Shown here: positions 17,687-27,206 of the stretch, in pieces | Numbering within the stretch: position 1 is the stretch's first letter | How the letters are laid out: every line of letters begins with the position of its first letter | Source of the DNA: Schlesneria sp. | GTDB lineage: Bacteria; Planctomycetota; Planctomycetia; Planctomycetales; Planctomycetaceae | Assembly (NCBI GenBank): GCA_028291515.1 | Contig: JAQGHU010000094.1 | Location: 1 to 64,000, forward strand | Direction of reading: 5' to 3' | Length of the DNA stretch: 64,000 bases | Position numbers and translations under genes: made by a program | Notes under the pieces: model-generated | The model's input: only the letters and a program-made list of their open reading frames with translations | What the model was told of the DNA's origin: nothing | Database searches by the model: none

Positions 17687-18733
17687 ATGACGGATCGACT
17701 TCGAGTTGGAATCGTAGGGGCAGGCGACAACACCCGGCGGCGGCACATTCCCGGTTTGCGAGCGGTCGCGGGGGTCGAACTGGTTGGCGTCGCCAATCGA
17801 ACGGCCGAGTCCACCGAGCGTGTTGCGAACGAATTCGGCATTCCGACTCGCTATTCCCATTGGCAGGCCCTGGTCGCGGATGATCAGATCGACACGGTTG
17901 TCGTCGGCACCTGGCCCAATCTGCATGCGGAAGTGACCTGCGCGGCTCTGGCGGCTGGCAAGCATGTTCTGTGCGAAGCGCGGATGGCTCGCAATGTCGC
18001 GGAAGCGCGCAGCATGGCCGCTGCAGCACAAGCTCGCCCCGACAAAGTGGCGATGCTGGTCCCCAGTCCGTTCGGTCTTGAGTGTGACACCGAAATCGAA
18101 CTGCTGCTGTTCCGAAACTTCATCGGCGATCTGCGTGAAGTGGTCGTGATCGGGGCGGACGATCAGTTTCATGACTACACCAAATACCTGCACTGGCGAC
18201 AGGACGCCGCGATTAGCGGCTTGAACGTCCTGACCCTGGGCATCCTGCACGAAACACTCTCTCGCTGGGTGCCTCAGCCGACCCGAGTCTACGCGCAGAC
18301 GCAGATCTTCGAACCGGTCCGTCCCAATCCGCATGGTTCGGGCAATCTCGCCGTTACGGTCCCCGACAGCGTGCAAATCCTGACTCAGTACGCCAATGGG
18401 GCTCGTGGGATTTACCACTTCAGTGGAACCGCGCTGCAGGGACCGGGGAAACAAATCCATCTGTTCGGCAGCCTGGGAACGATCAAGATCGTCTTCGGCG
18501 AGCACGACCGCGTCTTCGTCGGTCGCAAGGTCGACTCTGAACTGCGCGAGATCACGATTCCCCCCGAAAAGCTCGGCGGCTGGCGAGTCGAAGCGGAATT
18601 CATCGCAGCCATACGAGGCGAAGAAAAAGTCCGCCGCACCGACTTGGCCGCCGGCCTGCAATACATGGAATTCACAGAAGCCGTCGCACACAGTTCCCAA
18701 AGCGGTCAGGCCGTCAGCTTGCCACTGTCGTAG
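17687..18733 (+). CDS. Gfo/Idh/MocA-family oxidoreductase
   Basis: The N-terminal Rossmann domain begins RVGIVGAGDN with typical GVANRTAESTERVANEFG, and HVLCEARMARNVAEA corresponds to the EKP-type motif of the family, here reading EAR, so the usual catalytic-region Lys-Pro is altered. The C-terminal dimerisation/substrate domain follows (FRNFIGDLREVVVIG...). Family members are NAD(P)-dependent sugar or inositol dehydrogenases; the substrate cannot be told. The frame opens at 17588, but the ATG at 17687 (MTDRLRVGIVG) gives the expected start. It is followed by a palindromic arm and then a flippase-like gene. Confidence 0.85.
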   Translation: MTDRLRVGIVGAGDNTRRRHIPGLRAVAGVELVGVANRTAESTERVANEFGIPTRYSHWQALVADDQIDTVVVGTWPNLHAEVTCAALAAGKHVLCEARMARNVAEARSMAAAAQARPDKVAMLVPSPFGLECDTEIELLLFRNFIGDLREVVVIGADDQFHDYTKYLHWRQDAAISGLNVLTLGILHETLSRWVPQPTRVYAQTQIFEPVRPNPHGSGNLAVTVPDSVQILTQYANGARGIYHFSGTALQGPGKQIHLFGSLGTIKIVFGEHDRVFVGRKVDSELREITIPPEKLGGWRVEAEFIAAIRGEEKVRRTDLAAGLQYMEFTEAVAHSSQSGQAVSLPLS

Positions 18734-18736
18734 ATC

Positions 18737-18766
18737 GTTTAACCGCGTGGGCATCGCCCCGCGCGT
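18737..18766. repeat. Single arm of the GTTTAACCGCG repeat
   Basis: GTTTAACCGCGTGGGCATCG and onward directly follows the oxidoreductase stop. It matches the arms at 7671 and 8986, but no facing arm is present. Confidence 0.8.
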
Positions 18767-18795
18767 CAAGGCCACGCATCACCAGCACTTCGAAC

Positions 18796-18819
18796 CTCTC
18801 TCTCTCTCTCTCTCTCTCT
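18796..18819. repeat. CT dinucleotide microsatellite
   Basis: About twelve CT units, upstream of the flippase-like gene and followed by the dispersed phrase ATCTGTGTTCAATCCGTG. Its length could vary by slippage; any effect on the gene 50 bases downstream is unproven. Confidence 0.9.
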
Positions 18820-18872
18820 TATCTGTGTTCAATCCGTGTTTCATCCGTGGCTAATGCTCTTTTCTTCTCCTA

Positions 18873-20294
18873 ATGTCCCACGGCCAACCATCACCGCCGC
18901 TTGACCCGCCGCAGCGATCGCGACTCCGTCGCCTTCTGAATCGGCTGGAAGTCGACAGGGCGGTCTTCTACGCGATCGCGACTCGCGCCTGGCAGTTTCT
19001 GGCGGGTCCGATCTCCATCCTGGTGATCGCCGCCTGCTTTACGCCGCAGTTGCAAGGTTACTTCTACACGTTCGCCAGTCTGATGGGGATGCAGACACTC
19101 GTCGAACTCGGTTTGCACGGGGTCATCATCAACGTCGCCAGTCACGAGTGGTCGCGACTGCATCTGGACGCAAACGGGCACATCCAGGGCGACGCCGCGG
19201 CGATCCATCGTCTGGCGGGATTGAAGCGATTCGTGGCGCGGTGGTATGCCGTCGTGGCAGTGGTCTTCTTTCTTGTCTGCGGCATCGGCGGAGCGATCTT
19301 CCTGAGGTTGCCGTCGGCCGAAGAACCGCAGTCCGACAACGTCGCCTGGATGGCACCGTGGTTTTGCCTTGTGGCTTTGAATGCCTTGCTGCTGTGGGCG
19401 TGGGCGTACACGGCGATCCTGGAAGGCTGCAATCAGGTCATCGTGCTGCATCGAGTCCGCTTGCTGCAGTTCGTGACGGGTAGCTTTGCCGTCTGGGCCA
19501 GCATGATCGCCGGGTTTGGTCTGTGGGCGGCAGTCGTTTCGGTGGCAGTGCGACTGGTCTGGGACCTCTGGCTGATCGCCGTCCGTTACCGGGGCTTCTG
19601 GCAATCCCTCGCGAACCAACCGGTCGACAAAATTTCGTGGCGTGACGAGATCTGGCCGTTGCAGTGGAAGATGGCTGTCTTCGGTGTGACGCTGTATCTG
19701 GCGTTCGGCCTGTTTAACCCAGTGATGTTCCACTATCACACCAAGGCGATCGCCGGCCAGATGGGGATGACACTCACGATCTTGACCGCGTTGGAATCGG
19801 CCGCCTACGCCTGGGTCCACATCCGCACTCCGCTGTTTGGAAGCTTGGTGGCGCGACGCGACTGGGTCGAGATGGATCGCGTCTTCTATCGCCTGACAGC
19901 CATTTCGTGGAGTTTCTATCTGCTCGGAGCGATCGGCGTTTGTGTCGGAGTCTGGCTGCTGAATGTTCTCCCGTGGGATCTCACACAACGTTTGGCGTCG
20001 CGTCTGTTGCCCTTGCTCCCGACGATCATTCTGGCGGTCGCCTACCTCATCCTGCATCTCCCTCGCTGCCAGACAATTTACGTTCGGGCCCACAAGCAAG
20101 ATCCTTTCCTGCTCGCCGCAGTCATGTCACACGGACTCATTGCCGCCGCGGTCATCGTCCTGGGGCGAGCGTACGGCCCCATCGGTGCCGCGTGGGGATT
20201 GTTCGCCGTGGTCAGTCTGGTCAATCTGCCATGGTGGACGATGATCTGGATCCGGACCCGCCGCGATTGGCATTCGCCAGCATCAACTGCCTGA
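18873..20294 (+). CDS. Polytopic membrane protein, flippase-like (MATE/Wzx-type)
   Basis: 473 residues with about a dozen hydrophobic segments, a short polar N-terminus (MSHGQPSPPLDPPQRSRLRR) and no signal peptide. The overall pattern (FLAGPISILVIAACFTPQLQGYFYTF, later GLFAVVSLVNLPWW) resembles polysaccharide/lipid-linked oligosaccharide flippases of the MVF/MATE fold. A sugar-modifying-type oxidoreductase lies just upstream, in keeping with envelope polysaccharide work (inference). No glycosyltransferase is adjacent. The family assignment is tentative. Confidence 0.7.
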   Translation: MSHGQPSPPLDPPQRSRLRRLLNRLEVDRAVFYAIATRAWQFLAGPISILVIAACFTPQLQGYFYTFASLMGMQTLVELGLHGVIINVASHEWSRLHLDANGHIQGDAAAIHRLAGLKRFVARWYAVVAVVFFLVCGIGGAIFLRLPSAEEPQSDNVAWMAPWFCLVALNALLLWAWAYTAILEGCNQVIVLHRVRLLQFVTGSFAVWASMIAGFGLWAAVVSVAVRLVWDLWLIAVRYRGFWQSLANQPVDKISWRDEIWPLQWKMAVFGVTLYLAFGLFNPVMFHYHTKAIAGQMGMTLTILTALESAAYAWVHIRTPLFGSLVARRDWVEMDRVFYRLTAISWSFYLLGAIGVCVGVWLLNVLPWDLTQRLASRLLPLLPTIILAVAYLILHLPRCQTIYVRAHKQDPFLLAAVMSHGLIAAAVIVLGRAYGPIGAAWGLFAVVSLVNLPWWTMIWIRTRRDWHSPASTA

Positions 20295-20625
20295 AACCCA
20301 GGTTAGCCGCGCTGGGCGGGTGGCACGCTCCTGACGCTTTAGGGGTGCTTTGGGAAGGGCGTGGTTTTGGCACCGCAAACTCCCTCTTCGAAGACTTAGC
20401 GGCGTGCCATTCAACTCTCCGGCGAACCCAACTAGCCAGAGAATATCGGTAATCCGAATCGTACAAGCCCAATTCGGCAACAGTCGGTTGGCTAATCTCT
20501 ATCCTTCCCGGGCAGCAGATCGACCGCGCCACAATCTTCTTGCAGAATTGGTATAAAAACCGTTGAATGTTTTTAGACATTACGTATTAGAAGCGAACTC
20601 ATGTCGCTAAAAGGGCGGTGGCGAA
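20295..20625. other. Intergenic region without a recognised gene
   Basis: About 330 bases. It contains a short stretch resembling a degraded dispersed repeat (GGGTGGCACGCTCCTGACGC ... GGCGTGCCATTC) and an AT-rich end before the next gene (GGTATAAAAACC), where a promoter is likely. Nothing else is clear. Confidence 0.45.
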
Positions 20626-22002
20626 ATGTTTCGTCGTTCTCATAACACCGGTTTTCAATCGAAGCCATGGTTCTCATTACCATGTGTGATTGCTCTTGTC
20701 GTCGTTTGTGGAGCCTCGCCAAGACTTGTGTCGGCAGATGATTTGAGGCCAGACCCGGTTCTCGGCAAACGATTGACGGAGATGTTTGTTGCGGGGTTCG
20801 GTCGGGGCACGACTGCGCTGAAATCCGCGCAGCGGCAATATGACTCGGCGAAAGATCAATCTCCCAAAGATCCTCGCGTGGACTACGCCTACGGACTGGT
20901 CCTCCTGAAGCAATTAAAGAACAAAGAGGCCCTGGAGCACTTCCAGTTGGCAACCGCGGTCGATGGTCCGGAGTTCTGGCCGGCCTGGCAAGCACTGGCG
21001 TGGTCGCATTTCATCGCCAAGGATTATTCGTCCGGATACAGCCGACTGACTGAATTCGCCAAACGGCTATCGCGCTCGCAGGCAGATCTGGTCGAACGCG
21101 AACAGGAAGCCGAATGGATCGGCCAGGTACTGGCTGCGTTGCAGAAATCGGTCGACACCGTGAAGCAGCGCGAAGCGCTGTTGCGGGAAGATGAAACGCT
21201 CGCTGAAATCCTGGGGCCAGATCTGAATCCGGCCGTCGCCCGCGGAAAATCGAGCGTCCATGCGATGCATGCCCTGATGGAAGGGGATGTCCAGCAGGCT
21301 CGTGAAATCGCTCAGGCGAAAGAAGAAAAAGAACACGCCGAACGAGAAAAACAAGTTGCCAAAGACTTCGAAGCCTCCACCGAGAAACGCGAAGCCCTCA
21401 AGAAGACCGCCGAAGATGCGAAGAAGTATCTGGACCAGCAGTTGGCCGCTTTCGACAAACAGTTGACGCGCCTGGAACGCGACTACGAGTTTCTGCAGAA
21501 GCGAGTGATGTCGATCACGGCCTCGCAACTGCAACTGGGGACAGAGATGAGTCTGTTGTCTCAGCAGTCGGGGGCGCTCAGCAACAACAACCGAGGCGGC
21601 AACGGACAGTTGGCGCAAGTCTACCAGCAACGGATGAGCGTCCTGGAGATCCAGCAGATCCGCTACCAGTTGGACATGGATCAAACACTCGCCTCGACCA
21701 TGGCGGTGTCACAACGAGCCCAAATGGTGGTCGGTCAGCGTAGTGCCGCCGTTCGTCAATACGAGCGAGCCACCGGACAAATTGTGCAGCAGGACTCAGC
21801 CATCGACAAATGGCAGGACCGGCTCAAGAAAGACGGCGAGAAACTGAAGGAACAGCCGAAGCCGAAAGCGGGTCCCGTCGCCAATAAAATCCAGCAAGCC
21901 AGATCATTCCGCACCTACGTCGATCTCGATCTGATTCAGGAACGAGACCGATTGCTCGATTCGTTGGGCATCGCCATGTCCGAAAAGCCCGACGCCAAAT
22001 AG
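20626..22002 (+). CDS. Secreted TPR/coiled-coil protein
   Basis: The signal peptide region is PCVIALVVVCGASPRLVSAD. Residues 45-150 look like two or three TPR helices (DPRVDYAYGLVLLKQLKNKEALEHF; WPAWQALAWSHFIAKDYSSG). A long charged coiled coil with about 100 residues rich in Glu, Lys and Gln (EEKEHAEREKQVAKDFEAST) follows, then a Gln/Ser-rich segment. It probably acts as a periplasmic scaffold or in binding; no catalytic motif. AAAGGGCGG precedes the ATG. The next gene, only 24 bases downstream, encodes a Hint-domain secreted protein, so the two likely form an operon. Confidence 0.75.
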   Translation: MFRRSHNTGFQSKPWFSLPCVIALVVVCGASPRLVSADDLRPDPVLGKRLTEMFVAGFGRGTTALKSAQRQYDSAKDQSPKDPRVDYAYGLVLLKQLKNKEALEHFQLATAVDGPEFWPAWQALAWSHFIAKDYSSGYSRLTEFAKRLSRSQADLVEREQEAEWIGQVLAALQKSVDTVKQREALLREDETLAEILGPDLNPAVARGKSSVHAMHALMEGDVQQAREIAQAKEEKEHAEREKQVAKDFEASTEKREALKKTAEDAKKYLDQQLAAFDKQLTRLERDYEFLQKRVMSITASQLQLGTEMSLLSQQSGALSNNNRGGNGQLAQVYQQRMSVLEIQQIRYQLDMDQTLASTMAVSQRAQMVVGQRSAAVRQYERATGQIVQQDSAIDKWQDRLKKDGEKLKEQPKPKAGPVANKIQQARSFRTYVDLDLIQERDRLLDSLGIAMSEKPDAK

Positions 22003-22026
22003 TTCAGGTAGAGAAGAGGATGTCTG

Positions 22027-23811
22027 ATGAATCGCGTTGCACAGTGCCTGTCCTGCATTTCATTGATGTTCCTCTTTGGGGCTCATTCGCTGAATGCGGC
22101 GAATCCAGCGACAACGACTGCGGACCTGCAACAAGTGCAGCAACTGCTCAGTCGCGAGGCGCAACCTGAGACGGCAAAAATTGATCGACGTCAGGCATTG
22201 AACCCTTCCGTGCGTCCCGAAACCGCAGCGAACGTCGCCTGGTGGCAGGCGGGTTTCGTGAAGACCGCGGACGGCTGGCAGTCTGCCGATTCCGTATCCA
22301 CCGCAAAGTCCGGCATGGCCATTCTGGACGAGTACCGTACGAAACGCTCGACCGCTGTCAAAACGGTCGCGGGGCAAATGGCCCTGGCCGACTGGTGCCG
22401 AAGTTCGAAACTACCTGATCAAGAGCGGGCGCATCTCACGCAGGTCTTACTGCTCGCACCTGCCGACTTTGATGGCGCTCAGCTTTATAAGCGAATGGGT
22501 TATCGGCTTGTCGCGGGTCGGTGGTTGACAACGGCAGATCAACGTGATTTGGAAGCCTCGGCGCGTCGCTATCAGGAGCACCTGCGTGAATGGGCAACCG
22601 GTGTGGAGCGAATCAGCCGCAATTGGAATGGGAACGCGAAGCAACGAAAGTTAGCCCAGACCGAGTTGCAGGGAATCGACAATCCCACTGCGATTCCTGC
22701 ATTGGTAATTGCCTCGGGACGAGACGAATCGCTTGCCGTGGCAATTTGCGAGCAGTTGGCGATGCTTCCTTCGTTCGAAGCATCGCAAGCATTGGCAACG
22801 ATCGCAGTCCGATCGGATTCATCCGCTGTTCGTCAGGCGGCCGCCGGCAAATTGAAGGGAAGGCGGATTGACGATTTCGCTCCCGCGTTGCTGGCTGAGA
22901 TGCGCAGCCCTTTTTTGGCCAACACGTCGACGGGCGTTGGTGGAAAGCCAATGCTGATGATCCGGGAAGAAGCGGATCGATATGTGGCTGTCGATCCTGT
23001 TGTTGTGCCGCTCAATGCGCCGGCCATCACGATTTACTACAGCTGGATACGCGACAGAGTCGTTGGTGTGATGCCTGATCGTCTTACTGCTCGTCGGTCG
23101 AACGACTTGGATCGTGGCCTCGATGACGCGAGGGAGGGATTGCAAATCCAGATCGATGACGAAAATGATCGTGCTGAAGAATACAATCAGCGCGCTGCTG
23201 CGGTCTTAGCCCAGGTCACTTGCCAGGAACTGTCTCTGGATCCCACGTATTGGTGGGCCTGGTGGAGTCTATATACTGGAACCCAGCCCATTCCAAAGAA
23301 ATGCCAGCTTGTCAGGAAGGGAGTTTATGTTCCGCAGGAAATTCGCGTTGTCCGCTGCAGTTGCCTGACAGCCGGAACGCCGATTTGCACCAGACAAGGC
23401 TTCGTTGCCATTGATCAGATCCAGGTCGGTGACGAAGTCCTGTCAAAGAACATCAACACGGGCGAAATCGACTATCGTCCCGTCCTCCAAACGACCGAGC
23501 GACAACCGGTCTCGGTGACGAAGTTTGTCGTGGCGGGCTCGACCATCACTGCCAGTGAAGGGCACCATTTCTGGGTCAGCGGGACCGGCTGGTCGAAGAC
23601 CCGCGAACTGGCCGCAGGGCAACCGATTCATACAGCGACGGGAATGTCGCGCATTGAGTCCGCCGGACCCGAATCACAACCCGCCTCGGTCTATAACCTG
23701 ATCGTGGCCGACTTCCACACCTATTTCGTCGGCCCAGGGATGATCCTCAGCCACGACGTGATGCAGCCATCGCCAACAAACGTCAAAGTCCCAGGCCTTG
23801 ATGTCGACTGA
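22027..23811 (+). CDS. Secreted protein with C-terminal Hint (intein-like) domain
   Basis: A signal peptide (CLSCISLMFLFGAHSLNA) is followed by a largely helical N-terminal half with HEAT-like content (ALATIAVRSDSSAVRQAAAGKL). The C-terminus from about residue 450 is a Hint domain: CLTAGTPICTRQGFVAIDQI with VGDEVLS, then the EGHHFWV block and a final VYNLIVADFHTYFVG...ILSHD. In inteins the C-end is HN plus a nucleophile; here it reads SHD, so splicing is unlikely, while N-terminal cleavage at the Cys remains possible. This Hint type is common at the C-terminus of planctomycete and toxin-type secreted proteins. An AGAGGA site precedes the ATG, and the TPR protein gene lies 24 bases upstream. 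Confidence 0.82.
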   Translation: MNRVAQCLSCISLMFLFGAHSLNAANPATTTADLQQVQQLLSREAQPETAKIDRRQALNPSVRPETAANVAWWQAGFVKTADGWQSADSVSTAKSGMAILDEYRTKRSTAVKTVAGQMALADWCRSSKLPDQERAHLTQVLLLAPADFDGAQLYKRMGYRLVAGRWLTTADQRDLEASARRYQEHLREWATGVERISRNWNGNAKQRKLAQTELQGIDNPTAIPALVIASGRDESLAVAICEQLAMLPSFEASQALATIAVRSDSSAVRQAAAGKLKGRRIDDFAPALLAEMRSPFLANTSTGVGGKPMLMIREEADRYVAVDPVVVPLNAPAITIYYSWIRDRVVGVMPDRLTARRSNDLDRGLDDAREGLQIQIDDENDRAEEYNQRAAAVLAQVTCQELSLDPTYWWAWWSLYTGTQPIPKKCQLVRKGVYVPQEIRVVRCSCLTAGTPICTRQGFVAIDQIQVGDEVLSKNINTGEIDYRPVLQTTERQPVSVTKFVVAGSTITASEGHHFWVSGTGWSKTRELAAGQPIHTATGMSRIESAGPESQPASVYNLIVADFHTYFVGPGMILSHDVMQPSPTNVKVPGLDVD

Positions 23812-23830
23812 GCGACCTTGCTTCTGAGCG

Positions 23831-23872
23831 GGGGACGTAAGTCCCCTGGTTTATTCTTGGGGCGTGAGCCCC
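23831..23872. terminator. Two tandem hairpins between convergent genes
   Basis: GGGGACGTAAGTCCCC (23831-23846) and GGGGCGTGAGCCCC (23859-23872) are perfect short hairpins in the 69-base gap between the Hint-protein gene (plus) and the autotransporter gene (minus). They may end transcription from both sides, although U-tracts are weak. The wording GGGACGTAAGTCCC also looks like a dispersed repeat. Confidence 0.55.
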
Positions 23873-23879
23873 TCTATTC

Positions 23880-26800
23880 CTACCAAATGAACTGCAAGCC
23901 GCCGTTGCCACTGTGGCTGATCGCTTGATCGGACGTGACAAGGTCGTAGCCGATGTAGGTGCCGACATTGCGGGTGACGATCGTGTTAACCCCGACGCCG
24001 TACTGGCCAAAGTTGCGGCCGAGTTGATTGCCGGCCGTGGTGAAGGTGCTGCCGGCGATGCCCGAGAAGTTCGCCGTGACCAGGCGGTCGACGTTGCAAA
24101 ATTCGTAGCCGTAGCGAGCTTGCAGCGTCGGGATCACCATCATCTGGGCGACCGGTGTGGGGCGAACAAATCGCAGGCCGAGCGAGCCGCGGCAGGAATC
24201 CGTGCCACTGCCGCCGACGGTAAGTCCCGCCCCTCCCGCACCGCTTTCTGTGAAGGCATTTTGACTGAGGTGGATGTATTGCAGCCCGACCGACGGCTGG
24301 ATATCCCACGCACCCCAGCGATGCATCAGGCCCGATTCGACATACGAACTGAGTTGATAGCCGTCATAGTCGCCGCGAGCGGTGAGACTTGTCGGTAGTA
24401 ACCGAGTCGTATCGTAGGCCTCATGGGAATAGCCAAGAATTCCGTAGGTATAACGGTTGTCGACGACACGCGTAGCATATAGGCCTGCCTGGAGCGAGCT
24501 GACATTGGCAGATTGTGCCTGCGAGTCGGTGCGGACTTGCGAACCCGCATACCCTCCCGCGACGCCGACGATCGTGTTCTCGCCAACGTAGTGATCAATG
24601 CCGAACGACGTGCCGCTGTAGCCATAGTTGAAGCCTTGAGCATTGCCGTTCGACGACGCCTGGCCCCCAAGTCCATAGCCCCCGACCCACGCGTAGTTTC
24701 TCGACTGGGTCCGTCGTGACATCGGCGGTGCAGCGCCGTTCTGGTACGAGCCAGACCTCGCCGAACCGTTTGGGTCTGTAAATGAGACCAGCTGAAACGT
24801 GTTGTTCGACTCGTTGTGTGAAAACGGATCGGCACTCGCATCGCGGCCTCGACCGTCGGCGTCGACCAGCCCGAACGCTTGCACCGCGCCACCGTAGGGA
24901 CGGAGGCGATTACCGATGGAGCCGAGCCAGTTGTCCGTGCATTGCAATCCGACAGACGACAGCGTGCCGAACAGTTCACCATTCATCTGGCTGAGTGCGT
25001 TGCTCAACTGTGAGTCGTTCATGGTCGTCATCGAAGTGAAGATCGACTGCAATTGCGGATTGGCTGTCATGATCGCGCTATTGAGTCCCACGCCGGTCTG
25101 GTATTGATTGGACGTGCGAGCGGAGCTGAGCAGATCGAACTGCGACACGATCAGTAGGACATCGTTGCCGACATAATCGAGCGCGACGCTGGCATAAGGA
25201 TTGAAGCCGCTCCAGGTCGGGTCATTGAAGCGGCCGACGACACCGTCACCGGCGGAAAGAATCGTGTAGACATGCCGTCCTGAATAGTTGCCCGGTGCGG
25301 CGACGACCCGCACGTCGCTACCTTCGGGACTCAGATAGGCTGTCCTCGAAACGTCAATCTTGTCGCTCTTATTGGCGGCGTTGATGTCGACTTCGTAGAC
25401 GCTACTCGTCCCTTGAACGTAGTCGCCGTTGATGTGCAGGGTCCCAATCGAGTTGCCTGGAGCGATCTTGCCGTACACTTCGACCGCGCCTGAGATATTG
25501 CCGCTGACATTGATGGTGCCGTTGCCTGTGAGCGTCCCGTCATTGGCGATGTAGACGTCACCGTTAAGCTGGCCATTGACGTTGATCAGGCCGCTGATCG
25601 TCGCGGCATCGCCGTAGAGAATGCCTCCGGCATTGACGTTCAGGGTCCCTCGATTGGTAATGGTCTGGCCCGACAAGATCCCGTTGACCGTGAGCGTTCC
25701 CTGATCGACGATGTTGCTGATGCCGCTCAGGTTGCCGTCAATCACCAGCGTCCCGGTGTCGACCAGGGTGCCGCCAACATAGTTGCTGGTACCAGAGAGG
25801 ATCAGCGTCCCGAGTCCCTCTTTAATGATGCCCACGCCATAGTTGACCCCGTCGTTGTTGCCAATCGGGGAAGCGAACGTCAGCGATTTATCGGCGCCGA
25901 TATTGAATGTGGTTGTTACTCCACTCATGACGTAGAGGTTGCTACCGTCAGCAGATCCCAAGCCGCCATCGCCGAGGCTCTTGCCCGCCTTGACGGTGTT
26001 GTCGGAAAACGTGACGTCGTCGATGATGGTGATATTGGCACCCGCTGCAGCAAACAGTGCACCGCCAAATGCTGCGCCGCCACCGCCTCCACCATAGGTC
26101 GCAGTTCCCGCCGTATCGCCTCCATTACCACCACCAAAACTACTGGTGCCTGGCGTGCCGAAGTAATCGCCGAAGGCCCCGCCGCCTCCACCACCAAAGC
26201 CGCCGGTTCCGCCGTTGAATAGTCCGGCTCCGCCACCACCGCCGAACCCACCTGTTCCGCCGGTCCCTCCCAGCGATCCTCCGCCACCACCGAAGAGCCC
26301 GCCCGTTCCGCCGTTACCACCGAGTCCACCGCCAGCACCGCCGCCGCCACCATTCAGGCCACCGGCTCCACCGCTGGCGTTGACGGCACCACCGCCACCA
26401 CCTCCGGTTGTTCCGTCGCTGCCATTCACACTGGGAGTGCTCGACCCGTTTCCGCCACCGTCACCCGCGAGACCACCGCTGCTACCCGGGCCACCAGCCG
26501 CTGTCGTTCCGCCACCTCCGCCACCAGTAGAATTGTCGCTCGCGCCACCCTTCTGCAACTGACCGCCTCCGCCAGCCCCGCCATCGCCGGATGACATCCC
26601 GCCGGCACCATAGAGACCCCCACCTCCTCCGCCCCCATTGGAGCCGTTGGTGCTGCCACCACTTCCACCGAGACCGCCGCCACCTCCCGCGCCGTTTCCT
26701 CCGAGACCACCCGCGCCCCCTTCGGCCGAATTGCCGAGAAAGCTGACGTGCTTCAACGTGAGCGAAGCACTGGAATTCACAAACACCGCGGCTCCGGCTC

Positions 26801-27206
26801 CCAGGCCACCACCGGCGCCGTCGCCGCCAGCCCCGCCGACCGCGCGGCTATTGGTGAGTGTCAGGTTCTCGAGCGAAACCGCGCCCTGTTCGATGAGAAA
26901 CGGCCGATAAGCGCCACCGCCGTTAATCGCAGCAGTCGGAGTGACCCCAACCACGGTCAACTGACCGCTGATCGAGATCGCCTGCACCTGCTGCTGCATG
27001 GTGATTGTGCCGGTCACTTCGATGCGGTGATTGGCCGTCGGATCGGCATTAATCGCCGAGATGGCACTGACGAAGTCGGCACTCGAAGCAACGGTGTGCA
27101 CCACGACCTGCGCGGAGACCTCAGCCTGCGACAAGCAGCCAATGGCTATGACAAGCAGGGCTTTCGGTAGCACGCGACTCACAGCGAACGCAAGCTTGTT
27201 GTTCAT
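23880..27206 (-). CDS. Gly-rich autotransporter (type V secretion) protein
   Basis: A basic and hydrophobic N-terminus (RVLPKALLVIAIGCLSQAEVSA) is the signal peptide. The N-terminal passenger begins with a beta-helix-like block (MQQQVQAISISGQLTVVGV). A long GGAGG/GGGGG region spans roughly residues 130-400. Repeated GTLTVNG / GTLNVNAGG passenger-type repeats and AVEVYGKIAPGNSIGTLHING follow. The last 270 or so residues form an autotransporter beta-barrel (YAWVGGYGLGGQ, then alternating strands) ending in Trp (LQFIW), the usual outer-membrane targeting residue. The ATG at 27206 (MNNKLAFAVSRV) fits better than 27263. The protein is likely surface-displayed; its ligand is unknown. The Gly region is low-complexity and prone to change in length. 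Confidence 0.88.
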   Translation of the reverse strand: MNNKLAFAVSRVLPKALLVIAIGCLSQAEVSAQVVVHTVASSADFVSAISAINADPTANHRIEVTGTITMQQQVQAISISGQLTVVGVTPTAAINGGGAYRPFLIEQGAVSLENLTLTNSRAVGGAGGDGAGGGLGAGAAVFVNSSASLTLKHVSFLGNSAEGGAGGLGGNGAGGGGGLGGSGGSTNGSNGGGGGGGLYGAGGMSSGDGGAGGGGQLQKGGASDNSTGGGGGGTTAAGGPGSSGGLAGDGGGNGSSTPSVNGSDGTTGGGGGGAVNASGGAGGLNGGGGGAGGGLGGNGGTGGLFGGGGGSLGGTGGTGGFGGGGGAGLFNGGTGGFGGGGGGAFGDYFGTPGTSSFGGGNGGDTAGTATYGGGGGGAAFGGALFAAAGANITIIDDVTFSDNTVKAGKSLGDGGLGSADGSNLYVMSGVTTTFNIGADKSLTFASPIGNNDGVNYGVGIIKEGLGTLILSGTSNYVGGTLVDTGTLVIDGNLSGISNIVDQGTLTVNGILSGQTITNRGTLNVNAGGILYGDAATISGLINVNGQLNGDVYIANDGTLTGNGTINVSGNISGAVEVYGKIAPGNSIGTLHINGDYVQGTSSVYEVDINAANKSDKIDVSRTAYLSPEGSDVRVVAAPGNYSGRHVYTILSAGDGVVGRFNDPTWSGFNPYASVALDYVGNDVLLIVSQFDLLSSARTSNQYQTGVGLNSAIMTANPQLQSIFTSMTTMNDSQLSNALSQMNGELFGTLSSVGLQCTDNWLGSIGNRLRPYGGAVQAFGLVDADGRGRDASADPFSHNESNNTFQLVSFTDPNGSARSGSYQNGAAPPMSRRTQSRNYAWVGGYGLGGQASSNGNAQGFNYGYSGTSFGIDHYVGENTIVGVAGGYAGSQVRTDSQAQSANVSSLQAGLYATRVVDNRYTYGILGYSHEAYDTTRLLPTSLTARGDYDGYQLSSYVESGLMHRWGAWDIQPSVGLQYIHLSQNAFTESGAGGAGLTVGGSGTDSCRGSLGLRFVRPTPVAQMMVIPTLQARYGYEFCNVDRLVTANFSGIAGSTFTTAGNQLGRNFGQYGVGVNTIVTRNVGTYIGYDLVTSDQAISHSGNGGLQFIW

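Noticed and set aside
17627-18775. 382-codon minus-strand open frame opposite the oxidoreductase
   Set aside because: Starts in a dispersed repeat and mirrors a well-supported Rossmann gene.
18891-20099. 402-codon minus-strand open frame opposite the flippase-like gene
   Set aside because: Shadow; polar Arg/Gln/Asp-rich product with no pattern, while the plus strand encodes a clear membrane protein.
26215-26562. Pro-rich plus-strand open frame (PPPPP)
   Set aside because: Antisense of the Gly-rich autotransporter codons; GGN read backwards gives Pro.
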